Shown here: piece after piece, positions 43,638 to 56,640 of the stretch
Layout: each line of letters opens with the position of its first letter
Numbering within the stretch: position 1 is the first letter of the stretch
From: Chamaecyparis obtusa
Lineage: Eukaryota; Streptophyta; Pinopsida; Cupressales; Cupressaceae
Assembly: GCA_027943335.1 (NCBI GenBank)
Contig: BSBK01006748.1
Location: forward strand, 124,001-188,000
DNA length: 64,000 bases
Direction of reading: 5' to 3'
The notes under the pieces: generated by a model
Seen by the model: the letters and a program-made list of their open reading frames with translations, nothing else
What the model was told of the DNA's origin: nothing
Database searches by the model: none
Position numbers and translations under genes: made by a program

Positions 43638-44560
43638 ATGGCATTCTTTAGAAAAGACAATCCTAAGTTTGATGGAGAGAATTATCTTGATTGGAAGAAC
43701 AAGATGATGACACATTTGCAGTGCATTGCTTTTGAAGTTTTTGAAGTGGCTATCAAAGAAGTTTAGATCCCCTCCTTAGAAGATCTTGCAAAGGATGATG
43801 CTACTAGAAATTTAGAAGGATTTGTTCCATCAGAATGCAATAGCAAAAGAAGCCCTTATCAGCGCCTTATCTGATAGTGAGTTTTCAGAGATAAAGAAAG
43901 TAGACACAGCCTACAAGATATGGAAGCACCTAGAAGACATGTTTGAAGGAGATAAACAAGCAAGGAATGCACATAGAAAGACATGGAAGAAAAAGTACAA
44001 TACATTGGAGATGCTACCTGAAGAGAACATAAGAGCCTACAATCAAAGGATTAATGAAGTAGTTGCTGGAATCAGAAATAATGGTGGAGAAATTTTAGAA
44101 GAAGACATCATGGATAAACTGATGACTACATTGACACCAGAATATGAGAGCAAGATAAACATCGTTGATGAGACTATGCAATTTTAAGAAAACTTCAAAA
44201 GAGAAACTTTAATCAGCAAGATTGTTGCATTTGAGATATCAAGTTTGAAGACAGAGCCTAAAAGTGAGATAGCCTTCAAAGCTTCGGTCCATGGTAAGAA
44301 ATCCTTGAACACCTCTGGTAATTTTGATGATGATGTTGATGAAGAAAAAGCTATAGATGATTTCATTGCTATGATTGCTAAAAGAGAAAAGAAAGGAAAA
44401 GGAAAATATGAAGGTCAATTACCATTCAAATACTTTTCATGTAATAAGATTGGTCACTTTGCATCCAAGTGTCCCACGAGAGTTAAAAAGTTCAAGAATA
44501 ACTACAAGCCTAAGTATACAAAGGAATGCTACTATGTTGGAGATGGAGTATCAGATGAAG
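43638..44560 (+). pseudogene. Copia gag
   Basis: ATG 43,638 opens with FRKDNPKFDGENYLDWKNKM, the usual copia gag start about 55 bp after the primer site. A stop (TAG) at about 43,765 and a frameshift near 43,810 follow. The main part 43,822-44,187 has AYKIWKHLEDMFEGD, KYNTLEMLPEENIRAYNQRI (UBN2-type capsid). TAA at 44,185 interrupts it. The zinc knuckle is YFSCNKIGHFASKC, with the first Cys replaced by Tyr. Gag and pol form one long frame in this family, so no separate gag stop is expected. Confidence 0.88.
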
Positions 44561-45935
44561 AATCAGTAGAAGAGGAAATTGGATTCATTGCTCTTGAAGA
44601 TGAAAAGAATTCACAAGAGTTAGCACTGATTTCACAAGCTGACATCGGGATAGATTGGATCATTGACAGTGGTTGTTCACATCACATGACAAGAGACAAA
44701 GATAGATTTGTTCATTTGGACAGATACAAAGGAGGCATGGTTAGATTTGGAGATAACACTCCTAAGCCCATCATTGGTAGAGGAGCCATCACCTTGGATG
44801 GAAAGAATAGCATTTATGATGTTCTTTATGTTGATGGTTTGAAGCATAACCTACTAAGTGTTGGGCAGTTACTTGACAAAGGTTACAAGTTGGAGTTCAA
44901 TGGAAACAATTGCATCATTAACAACAAGGAAGGAGAAATGATTTTATCAGGATCAAAGACTAAAGGTAATTTTTTTCAGCTTAATCCAAAAGAAAGTTGT
45001 TTTGTTGCTAAAGTAGATGACAGTTGGCTATGGCACAAAAAACTATGTCATATCAATTTTGATAACAAAGTAAAGATTAGTAATGTTAAGGCAGTAAGAG
45101 ACCTACCTAGCATAGCAAAGCCAGTTGATACTATTTGTAGGGAATGTGTGATAGGAAAGCATGTGATAAATTCATTCATAAGCAAGCATAATTCAACAGA
45201 GAACAAGTTGGATCTGATTCATACAAACCTATGTGGACCAACTCAAACAAGGTATTTCATTTTGTTTGTAGATGATTATTCTAAAATGATGTAGGTTGCG
45301 TTCTTGAAAGATAAGTCAAAAGCTTTTGAGAAGTTCAAAATATTCAAAGCTAAGGTTGAGAATGAATCTGGACTAAAGATAAAATGTCTAAGGGTGGATA
45401 GAGGAGTAGAATTCACCTCTGACAAATTCTGAGTACTGCAAAGAACATGGCATAAAGAGACAGTTGAGTGCACCTAGAACCCCTCATCAAAATGGGATTG
45501 CGGAGAGAAGGAATAGGATCATCCTTGATACAATGCACACCATCATGATTGAAGGAAAAGTTGCACACACCTATTGGAGAGATGCAGTCAATACATCAGT
45601 CTATACAATCAATAGAATACAATTAAGGCCTAGCACGGACAAGACACCTTATGAGTTATGGTTTGGTAATGTTCCCATAGTGAAATACTTCAGAATCTTT
45701 AGAAGCAAGTGCTACATCAAGAGGGATGAAGCAATAGGCAAGTTTGATGCAAGAAATGATGAAGGTATTTTTCTTGGTTACTCTGCTAAAAGTAAAGCTT
45801 ATAGATGTTTTAACTTGAGATTGAAGAATATCATTGAAAGTGCTCATGTTAAGATTGATGAAATGTTTATGGTTCAAGAAATATATCATGATTACTCACC
45901 TATGATTGAATAAGAACCTAGACCTTCCACTAGTG
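44561..45935 (+). pseudogene. Copia protease and integrase
   Basis: Protease: IDWIIDSGCSHHMT at about 44,655-44,695 with D-S-G intact. Pre-integrase zinc region LWHKKLCHINF...ICRECVIGKH keeps H,H,C,C (45,029-45,160). Integrase: LDLIHTNLCGPT has the first catalytic D changed to N (about 45,215). A TAG at 45,292 lies where Trp is expected. LRVDRGVEFT holds a D but the surrounding SDNGGEF motif is damaged. A frameshift occurs at about 45,430, then HQNGIAERRNR keeps the glutamate (45,485). The C-terminal part reads to KIDEMFMVQEIYHD, then a stop at 45,911. Two of the three catalytic positions are thus altered or in damaged context. Confidence 0.88.
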
Positions 45936-47691
45936 AAGAGATGTTTGACAGCATTAATGTATTATTCAATGACCCTGAAACAAGTGAAGAAGAAACTCAA
46001 AAGGAAGATGAGTCAGTATCATCGAAAGTTCCAAAGTATACATCTAGATATCACTCTAAGGATGACACCATTGGAGATCAGAGCAGCAAAGTCACAACAA
46101 GATCAAAATCAAAGAGTTCAACCAGCAATGAGGTGGTATGTTTACTATATCAGATTGAACCCTTAATTGTTGAAGATGCATGTAATGATTTAGATTGGCA
46201 TGATGCTATGAAAGAAGAGCTAGATCGAATTATTAAAAATGATACTTGGGAACTGGTCCCAAGACCTAGTGATAAGAATGTGATTGGAACAAAGTGGATA
46301 TTCAGAAATAAGATGAATGAAGATTGTACAGTAGTAAGGAACAAGGCAAGGTTAGTATGTAAGGGATATGCGCAGAGAGAAGGCATTGATTATTCAGACA
46401 CTTTTGCACCAATAAGCAGATTAGAAGCCATTACGTTATTTTTAGCTTTTGCAACATTCAAAAACTTCAAAGTTTATTAGATGGATGTTAAGTTAGCATT
46501 CTTGAATGGAGAGCTAAAGGAAGAAGTATACATTGAACAGCCAAAAGGATTCACCTTATCAAACAAACCTGATATGGTATACAGATTGAAGAAAGCCCTC
46601 TATGGACTTAAGCAAGCCCCTAGAGCATGGTATGAGAGACTTGATGGATATTTAACACAAATTGGATTCAAGAAAGGAGCAGCAGATTGTAATCTATTCA
46701 TAAGAGAGACATATGAAGGTCTACTAGTTGTAGCTATAATTGTTAATGACATTATCTTTGGGGGTAATGACAAACTTAGTGCAGAATTTGCTAAGGAGAT
46801 GCAAAGTGAGTTTGAGATGAGCATGATTGGACCTATCAAATACTTATTTGGATTGAATGTGCAGCAAACAGACAAAGTTATATTCATAAATCAGACTAAA
46901 TATGTGAAAGATATATTGAAGACATTCAAGATGGATGATTGCAAGCCAATGGGTACACCTATGATAATAGGATGCAAGCTTACAAAAGAAGATAATTCTC
47001 CAGTAGTAGATACAACATTATACAAGTATATGATTGGTAAACTCATATATCTTACTCAAACTAGACCTAATATTTCTAATGCAGTTGGCATAGTTGGAAG
47101 ATTTTTAGTAGAGCTTAAACAAAGTCACCTCATGCAGTAAAGAGAATATTCAGATATTTGCAGGGCATTATAGATTATGGTCTATGGTATCCTAACTCAA
47201 ATAATGTTGAGCTTCATGTATATATAGATGCAGATTGGGCAAGATGTGTTGATGACAAAAAGAGTACATCAGGAGGAGTAGTGTTTCTTGGTGACAGACT
47301 TGTCACTTGGACAAGCAAGAAGCAGAATTGCATTTCTCAGTCAACAGCAGAAGTAGAGTATGTTGCAGCAACCCTAAATTGTTCTACAATTGTTTGGATC
47401 AAGAAAATGATAAAAGATTTTGGAATTCAAATTGATTAACCTATTGTTATTCATTGTGATAACACTAGCACTATCAACATGTCAAAGAACTCTGTGATGC
47501 ATGCAAAGACAAAAAACATTGAGATCAAGTATCACTTCCTAAGAGAGAAAGTGGCAGAGAAAGAAGTCAAGTTGGATTATGTGAGTACTAAAGATCAGTT
47601 AGCAGATATATTTACAAAGCCCTTACCAAAGGATACTTTTGAGTATCTCAGGGAGAATTTGGGAGTAATTCCCTTCCTTGATTCTACTTAG
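45936..47691 (+). pseudogene. Copia reverse transcriptase and RNase H
   Basis: Linker rich in Ser/Thr/Glu, then LDWHDAMKEELDRIIKNDTW, GTKWIFRNKMNEDC and ARLVCKGYAQREGIDYSDTF. TAG at 46,478 splits this from [20 protein letters not shown] and [15 protein letters not shown]. The catalytic box, normally YVDD, is IVND (about 46,743), so one essential aspartate is Asn. After a frameshift at about 47,140, RNase H reads VYIDADWARCVDDKKSTSGG, SQSTAEVEYVAATLNCS, IHCDNTSTINMSKN and DQLADIFTKPLPK, ending at 47,691. TAA at 47,437 interrupts it. Confidence 0.9.
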
Positions 47692-48035
47692 AAGAAAGAA
47701 GAAAGAGCATCAGTCCTCAGGGACTAATGGAAGGTTGACTACTCTACTTCAGGAGTAGTACCTGTGCTTAAAATGAATGGCACCCTTTTCCATTGATGTC
47801 AAAGGGGTAGCAGTATACAGTCATGAAAAAAAAAATTAAAGGAGTAACATACCAAGGGGAGTAGTATTTAGTCATGGAAGCAGTTCAGTTGAGGAAATAG
47901 AGAATATTGAAGAATATTGCAGCAGATAGAGGATCCATCCTTGGGGTAGTTTTGATGAGCAAATGGAGAATGTTATAAAAGAATTGTTCATTTGGGTTGG
48001 TGGTATTTTTCATTCCATATGTTGCCATCAATTCC
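47692..48035 (+). other. 3' non-coding region of the nested copia
   Basis: Purine-rich stretch between the pol stop and polypurine tract. The phrase GGGGTAG and GGAGTAG recurs. No frame. Confidence 0.6.
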
Positions 48036-48047
48036 AAAGGGGGATAT
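48036..48047 (+). promoter_or_regulatory. Polypurine tract of the nested copia
   Basis: AAAGGGGGATAT directly before the 3' LTR start TGTTGGAG. Confidence 0.88.
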
Positions 48048-49354
48048 TGTTGGAGATTTGCTAGCAAACTAGTGTTGACTGTATGTTTGTCATTGATGAC
48101 AACATATGGTAAGTAGCATGCGTCGAAAACTTATGTAGTAAGCTTTGAGTATATGTAGCATGGACATTATATCAGCATGATATCATGAACGCAGAGGTTA
48201 ATTATTTATACAGACAGTTATAGAGCAACTTGTGTCAGCAGTGTTCCTGACAGAGTGACAGACAGTATTCTATGTGTGATTGTTCGTACAGTTATCATGG
48301 AGCTGTACACCTTTGGATATGTGATGAAGACATGCTAGTGATGTTCCATTCATGGACACAAAGTCTGATATATAGTAGAAGTGAAGTTATGCAGTCGTCA
48401 TTCACCAGTTGCAGTTTCCTATGTTTATTCAGAAGAGCCAACATAGATTTTATTGGTACAGGAGTTGCACCTATCATATCAGTATGCGCGTTTGGATTAG
48501 TGATGAGAGAAGAGTCAAGAAGGTTTTTCTAAGAGTGCATGATGTAATTCAGCTTAAGGAGAAAGCTTCAGTTAAATTGGTAGAGCCGACAGTGTGTAGC
48601 GTGCGGCTACATTTATTAATATTGGACAGGTCCCAGATTGTGTTGCGTGCTTAGTAGAGCTGACAGAAATATTATTCGAGAGTGTTATTGTTTCTCTATT
48701 ATGATTTCAAGGTGGTTCTAACAGGCCAACTTGATTATATCATTTAGAGAGAAGATATTTGTAGGCAGTCATTTGTGATTGCTAAGTCATGGTTCAGAGT
48801 TGATTGTGAAGAGCAAAGCAGAGAGTGCGAAGTGTTGAGCCATCAGTAGAAGGTCTATGTGACCAAGTAAAGAGTTTATGTTATACATTGTAACTGATCC
48901 AGATAGTAGGTCAAAGCACAGTTCACCAAGGTCCAGATATAGTGTGTGTCTATCATTCAGAAGGTTGTAGCCTTCACCCCTTTGAGCAGTGTGCTCTTGG
49001 ATAGTGCATCCTCACCCCTAACGGGGTTAATTATAAAAAACTCCTAACAGGGTCTGACCCTTAACAAGGTCACTGTACTAAATGCATTGTAAAGACAACT
49101 CCTAACAGGGTTAAGGATCTTCTAACAAGGATCATAATACACTAGTGCAAAGTATTAGTGGGTGTCAATTCCCACTAGGGTTTTTACCTATTTGGGTTTC
49201 CCCATAACCAAAATATTGGTGTTGTGTTCAATTGTTCTTTCATTGTGTTTATGCTTTATGTTTAAGTATACTTAATTGGATAAAGAATTGAAACTTGTAC
49301 ATAACTGATTCACCCCCCCTCCCTCTCAATTATCTCTTGGGACCATTTCTAACA
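48048..49354 (+). mobile_element. 3' LTR of the nested copia
   Basis: 1,307 bp, parallel to 42,267-43,580, ending TTTCTAACA. The C-rich run before CTCTCAATTATC is shorter than in the 5' LTR. Most differences from the 5' LTR are transitions. Confidence 0.93.
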
Positions 49355-50262
49355 ATGCCTTTCATACAAACAAGCACCATTCGATCGTACCTATGCATAG
49401 GCACCTTCTCCCACTCCCATCCATAGCCTTTACTAGCACTAATGGCATGGGCAAGGCATACATTAATCTTTTTAGTGTTTGAACCCATTCCCATAAGTTT
49501 TAATTAAGTTATCACTTGTTAAAATAACTCTTCAATCGGTTATCCTAGTACTAGCCACTTAGGGCCCCAACCCCGCACTGAGATCCACTCACCTAGTGTT
49601 CTTAGTTTTCCTACCCTGACCCAAACATCATAAACACATAACACTAAGATATGGAATAAGACAAATCATAAAACACTCAAGTGCTAGCAAACAAGAATAG
49701 GAATGGTTTGTTGATTGGTGGGAAGCCTGGAATGGCACCAGTCATTTGGGAAGTGAATGACTCTAACATACAAGACATCAAATTTGGTCATTTAGATAGT
49801 AGAAATAATGTATTTTACTATTCTAACCATGTAGGATACCATGTATCATTCAGAAATGAGATTTGATGGAAGGAAGTTGGTAGGTTGTTGCAGAAAAAAA
49901 TGAAGAAAAGACTGTTGCAGAAACTATAGTCCCAATCCGGGAGCCATATCTCTTAATTTAACCATTCAATTGGGCTGTGTTTTGGATATGTTTGAGAGGG
50001 ACACGTTATGCAAGTTATGACCAAAGCGATCAAGGAAATATTTTTCGAGTCAAAATATATGAATGAATATGTACGGGTCTTTCAAAAAAACCAGTGAGAA
50101 AAAATTGGGAATGATCGGAAAGGTACAAAATCCAGAATGCAAACAAGGAAGCAAAAAAATAAATCTTCCTAAGGTATGAGAGTATCTAAAGACTTCTAAA
50201 ACCAATATAAAGGTAAAACATGAAACCTAAGGAGATCCTAGACTCCATCAAATACAAGGATA

Positions 50263-51824
50263 TGCATCAACTAGTACACATGTATATTTCAATCACCTCA
50301 TATTAATTTCTTTGAAGGTCTCAAATATAATCATCCAAGTGCTAGTAATATCTTGTTATTGTCAAAAGATGTATTTTCAATGGATTCCATCATTCCATGA
50401 ATATCCATACAATGCTCCTCATAGCATTAAAACTCACATAAAGAATATCAATCAATGTTAATTAATTCACACTATGCATTTCTAATATACACAATCATTG
50501 CATGTCATTTCAGTTTGATCATTTCATAATAGTTGAAACATATTTCAAGTAACATAGGAATACAAGATTAGGAATGTTATTTTCTTTGCAATCTATTCCC
50601 TTTTACAATCTATCATAGTGCACACTAAACATGATAGATGACATCACTTTACATCATAGGACTAGCAACGTAAAACATATATCCTAGCCACCATAAGATC
50701 AACAGAAATCACAAAATTTGAAGTTCACAAATTTCAATTCAAAACCTCAAGGGTCATAAGAAAAATCAAAAGGAGTAAGTGTGAACAAAATTCTCAACAA
50801 ATTGAAAAACTCAAAATTGGTGGCTGGGTGGTCACAAGAGAGCTTAAAATTTTAAGCTCATCCTTCACCACTTTCAAAGTTCATCAAAGTTCAAAATAAA
50901 ACCTCAATTGAAAACCAAAATCACATTTATAGAGTGGCTAACACTAGCCACAAGGAGGGAGTAAAAGATACACATCTCCTCATGTCCAAGGTACGCTAAG
51001 AACATGACCATACTTCTAGAACATAAATCTCAAAGATTACATCATCATGTAGTATCACTTTCAATTGATTAATACAACATAGATTTGTTAATTTTCTCTT
51101 TTCTTTTTGAAATCTCATTCCATTGCAAGACAAGACATAAATATATTTTCACAAATTTTCTATGAACTTATGTTTCATATAAAACATGTTGAATTCTTCT
51201 TCCCTAAGAATTTCATAAGGTTCTAGTATTAAAATCATTTCATAAAACTTGCAAATATAACTTACAATACTACATATTGCCTTCATTTATCACAAGCCAA
51301 GTCCTAAATTCTGGCAAGCTCTCTTACCTTATATTGTATATCCATCATTATCTAACTACATAATATCTCATCAAATTTTATCTTCTTTATTTCCTACACT
51401 AAAGTAGAGAAAAAGGCATTAAAATTTTAAATGTATCTCACACACAATGTACCTCAAATGTTTTTCACATACAACAATTTTACAGTATGTAACATAAAAC
51501 AATCACACTACTCAATGTAGATAGTTGCCAAGATTACAAAATTGTTTCAAACTTTCATAGTTTCAAGAACAAGGGACATTTAGAAAAATTTCACACACGT
51601 AAGAAGTATTGTCCCTCAAGTGACTATTTCCTGTAAACCAAGGAACATCCTATCCTTTCTTATCAAGATAAACTGAAATTGGAAGACACTTTAGTCAATC
51701 TAGGGAACCAAAGTTACATTTATAGACCAAGCATTAGCTGACTCACAATTTATGTGACTAAGGGTTGCAACTAAGCATAGTGAACTCAAGGCCCTAGTAT
51801 GGAACCCATAGCTCTAATACCATA
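50263..51824 (-). mobile_element. Leader/internal fragment of a further LTR element
   Basis: Lies on the downstream side (minus strand) of a primer site and LTR start, so it is the 5' internal region of an element. AT-rich, with no gag or pol reading in either direction. It is either a non-coding element or one whose leader is long. It abuts the truncated gypsy LTR at 50,262 without a TSD. Confidence 0.45.
51811..51822 (-). promoter_or_regulatory. Primer-binding site
   Basis: Minus strand TGGTATTAGAGC, an initiator Met-tRNA site with one change. The plus-strand LTR edge TGTAAAGACTG begins at 51,825. Confidence 0.6.
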
Positions 51825-53470
51825 TGTAAAGACTGAAATTTCGACACAAAATCCACATCAGCAATTTCCATAAAAGACAATGGAGTTGGTCAACAAGTCA
51901 AAGGTCGAATATACAAATCAACTAGATACAAAGAGATTTCTGAGAATATAGGAATAAATGAAGTATAATTATGACCAAAATAGTCAAAAAGATAAGGAAT
52001 ACCTCTAAGTCCAAGAAAAGTGGAATGTCAACCCTCTGTTGAATGTTCTAGCATAATCATAATAACATATGTCATATCGACTCAATAAAAAGATTTCGAC
52101 CAACTTGTCTAAATACCAAATCAAAGAGATATCGACCAACTGTCAAATCGAAATAATGTAAGATAAATATTAGATTAAGTATGAACTTCCATATTAATGA
52201 CAAACTAAACAAAAAAATTACCAATACCATGAGGACGAGAACATAGGAGCATAAGCACTATAAAGAAATTCCTCCCTGAAAGAAGCTACGGTTACCTGTT
52301 ACACACAAATGTCAAGGGCGGGAATATTGTGGGAGTGCGTTTCCACCCTACCACGAAGCATTAACGCTTCCCCAGAATCCTTCCTGACATGAAGGATACC
52401 CAGCCTAGCTCGAGGAAAGTTAACCTAAAAGGAGTAATGAAATAGTGTAGTAAAACCATATCATGAATACTTAAGTTCTAGAAACATAATTCAATAATAG
52501 AATAAACATCACTTTCTCAATCATTAATTCAATATCTCAGTTCTATTTCAGACACCTTCAAAACTTAACATGATTTAACCAAAATATGGAGAAGCATTAC
52601 AACATTTATGCATACCCCATCTCAGATACGCATTATCTATCCATTTAATACAAAATGTTTTCAGCCTTAAAAAATATATAGAATTTCTCAAACGCAATAC
52701 ATATACATCAATCCTTCACATCGTTCTGTTTAGAACTTATGAATACACAAGTAAACTTACAAAGACTTAAATATACAAAAAGAATGTTACAAGGTAAATC
52801 AAGGTATAGTTAATTCACTCAAAGATCTACATTTCTTTAGTCAATTCCAAAGCATCTATCTATACAAGATCATATGCGATTCCCACATGAAACCAATTTG
52901 AAGCATATTACTTCACAAGAAACTAATCCAGATGATTACAAATATTTTACAAAGAACAAAGAAGGTTATAATTGCATATTCATCATGATACATTTATAAT
53001 CCAACTCTTGGTAGTATGAAATGATAAAAAGAACAATAAATTCAATACACTTCACATTCATTAATGAAAGAGTTTACATGTTCACAATAGAAGTAGTTAA
53101 TAGTATATATGGACATTCTAATACATTGGTTGATGCATGACTAACATGTGTAAGGATAAATTCCCAACTAATTAATAACTACTACCCTCCATCCTAATTT
53201 AGCATCATTCACTACTAAGCCTCAAGGAGTTTATTCTCTTTGTAAGAAATTAATTCATGTAATAATAGGATAATAATAGGAGGCATAAGAACACTAGATT
53301 TCTCTCAACCTAACATGGTAATATAATCAATAAAAGCACCTGGCAATTCAAAGCTCTTACTATTAGACAGGGATTTAAAGATCAATGTATTAAAGAAAAT
53401 ATAAAAATGGTATACTCACCACACATGGAATAAACTAGCTTATTCTAACCCAAGGATAGGAGAAAAAAAA
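51825..53470 (-). mobile_element. LTR of the further element, upper edge not found
   Basis: Starts (plus strand) TGTAAAGACTGAAATTTCG next to the primer site. Contains a GC-richer patch at 52,285-52,430. The other edge cannot be placed, since no second copy exists in the window and no polypurine tract is seen before the AT microsatellite at 53,480. Coordinates above about 52,500 are a guess. Confidence 0.35.
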
Positions 53471-53476
53471 AACAAT

Positions 53477-55640
<2,164 letters not shown>

Positions 55641-55699
55641 CATGGATTATCTCACATGACATCCACCATAGCTACTCCTAGAGGGTGAGTCAATGGCTT

Positions 55700-55880
55700 T
55701 CACCTCAAACTTCTCTTTTACAGAGAAGAATGCATTAACAAATGTTAATACCTCAAATTTCTCCATCTCAGAGAAAAATGCTACAAGGGCTTGCACCTCA
55801 AATTTCTCTCACATAGAAGAATACATTAACAAGGGAATGCACCTCAAAATTTTCCCTCACTGAAAAGAATTCATCAGAGT
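55700..55880. repeat. Four degenerate ~60-bp repeats
   Basis: The phrase CACCTCAAA(t/c)TTCTC...AGAGAAGAATGC recurs four times (near 55,702, 55,752, 55,797 and 55,840) with differing spacers such as ATTAACAAGGG. It lies just downstream (minus strand) of the copia RNase H end, so it is probably the 3' non-coding part or LTR of that element. Confidence 0.6.
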
Positions 55881-55929
55881 ACATCTCAAGGAATCACTAA
55901 TGTTGAGACTCCCTCTCAGCAAGGGCTTT

Positions 55930-56302
55930 ATTCTCCACAACTTCAAGCTTGTCTCGAAAAATGCACAAACTTCACTTTGGGAAGAGGCTTGGTGAGAATA
56001 TAGGCCCTTTGTTCTTCAGTGCTAATGTACCTCATATAGTTATATTTGATCTCCACATGCTTTGACCTGTCATGAAATAAAAGGTTGGAGTCTGCATCAC
56101 TCAAGTGGTGAATCCCAAACTCACCAAGTATACATCGACTATCCAGGAATATCCCAACCTCAGTGTCGATACAAAGGTCTTCCAACCTACACACATGGAA
56201 CTCCATCCCATGAATCATAGTCCTTTGACTAATCACTAGATAAGTCATCTCGACATGGTCTACTCCCTCAAAAGCAATATGACCAAGACCCTCAGAAATC
56301 AA
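55930..56302 (-). pseudogene. C-terminal RNase H of a copia element
   Basis: Minus strand, open for about 119 codons: VEMTYLVISQRTMIHGMEF-like damaged part, then SNLLFHDRSKHVEIKYNYMR and YISTEEQRAYILTKPLPKVKF, the conserved copia end (FHDRSKHVEIKYH...Q.AD.LTKPL). An internal deletion shortens the stretch between YMR and YISTEEQ. Upstream RT is missing. The flank above (56,303-56,640) resembles the leader of the non-autonomous element at 60.7-63.6 kb. Confidence 0.7.
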
Positions 56303-56640
56303 ATGAAGTAGATCCTCTAGCCACTACCTCTGAAGCTTAAGTTCTTGCATCAACCGCCTGGCCTCTTCTTCCAAGGTTGCCTTTGCTGGATTGTTAGACT
56401 CCCTCTTTTGAAGAAGCATCCCCATCTACCAACTCAGTCTCATAGTAGCAATTATCAAGTTTTTCCTTCCTTGAATGCAATCTCTTATGCTTCTTGGTTC
56501 ATCCCGAAAGCATTAAAGAGATTATCTAATGCAATTGAAGCATACATGATTCACTATCAAAGCTATAACATGAATTAATAACTATAAAAAAAAAAAATGG
56601 TATACATTAATCAAGCACGGAATACTTATCTTATATTTAA
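56303..56640 (-). mobile_element. Leader and LTR-start remnant related to the 60.7-63.6 kb element
   Basis: Shares CCTTGAATGCAAT...CTTATGCTTCT (about 56,472) with 62,350-62,375, and GAAGCATACA and GGAATACTTATCTT (about 56,535 and 56,618) with the 5' LTR at 62,450-62,540. The order is the same, so it is a shorter relative. It stands directly beside copia RNase H, which suggests the internal part of a copia was deleted between them. Confidence 0.5.

Larger units (their letters stand above)
42262..49359 (+). mobile_element. Full-length Ty1/copia nested in the gypsy 5' LTR, with TSD
   Basis: LTRs 42,267-43,580 and 48,048-49,354, primer site, gag-pol and polypurine tract are all in the standard order. 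Flanks are ATGCT (42,262-42,266) and ATGCC (49,355-49,359). The empty site in the other gypsy LTR (about 34,175) has ATGCC, so the left copy has one later change. Hand comparison of the first ~350 bp of the LTR pair gives about 27 differences (near 8%). Coding is disabled by stops, a few frameshifts and lost catalytic residues. Confidence 0.93.
28632..50262 (-). mobile_element. Large Ty3/gypsy element with an insertion in each LTR, 5' LTR truncated
   Basis: Minus-strand gypsy: 3' LTR 28,632-36,866, internal 36,867-41,254 (about 4.4 kb), 5' LTR 41,255-50,262 (truncated). Without the inserted LINE the 3' LTR is about 3.7 kb. Matching parts of the two LTRs run in parallel (608 + 1,310 bp against about 1,008 + 903 bp once nested elements are removed). 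Primer site and polypurine tract are at the proper places. A sample of the LTR pair shows roughly 7% difference, mostly transitions. The element sits inside the chromovirus integrase ending at 28,631. The other flank is lost with the missing outer part of the 5' LTR. Confidence 0.85.
41255..50262 (-). mobile_element. 5' LTR of the large gypsy, truncated and split by a copia
   Basis: LTR sequence 41,255-42,266 and 49,355-50,262, parallel to 28,632-29,239 plus 33,774-35,083. It holds the uninterrupted LINE target at about 41,850. Similarity to the other LTR stops at about 50,262, leaving out roughly 1.8 kb that should end in TGTAATACCC (minus strand). What follows is a different element, so a deletion or rearrangement ends the LTR here. 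Confidence 0.8.
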
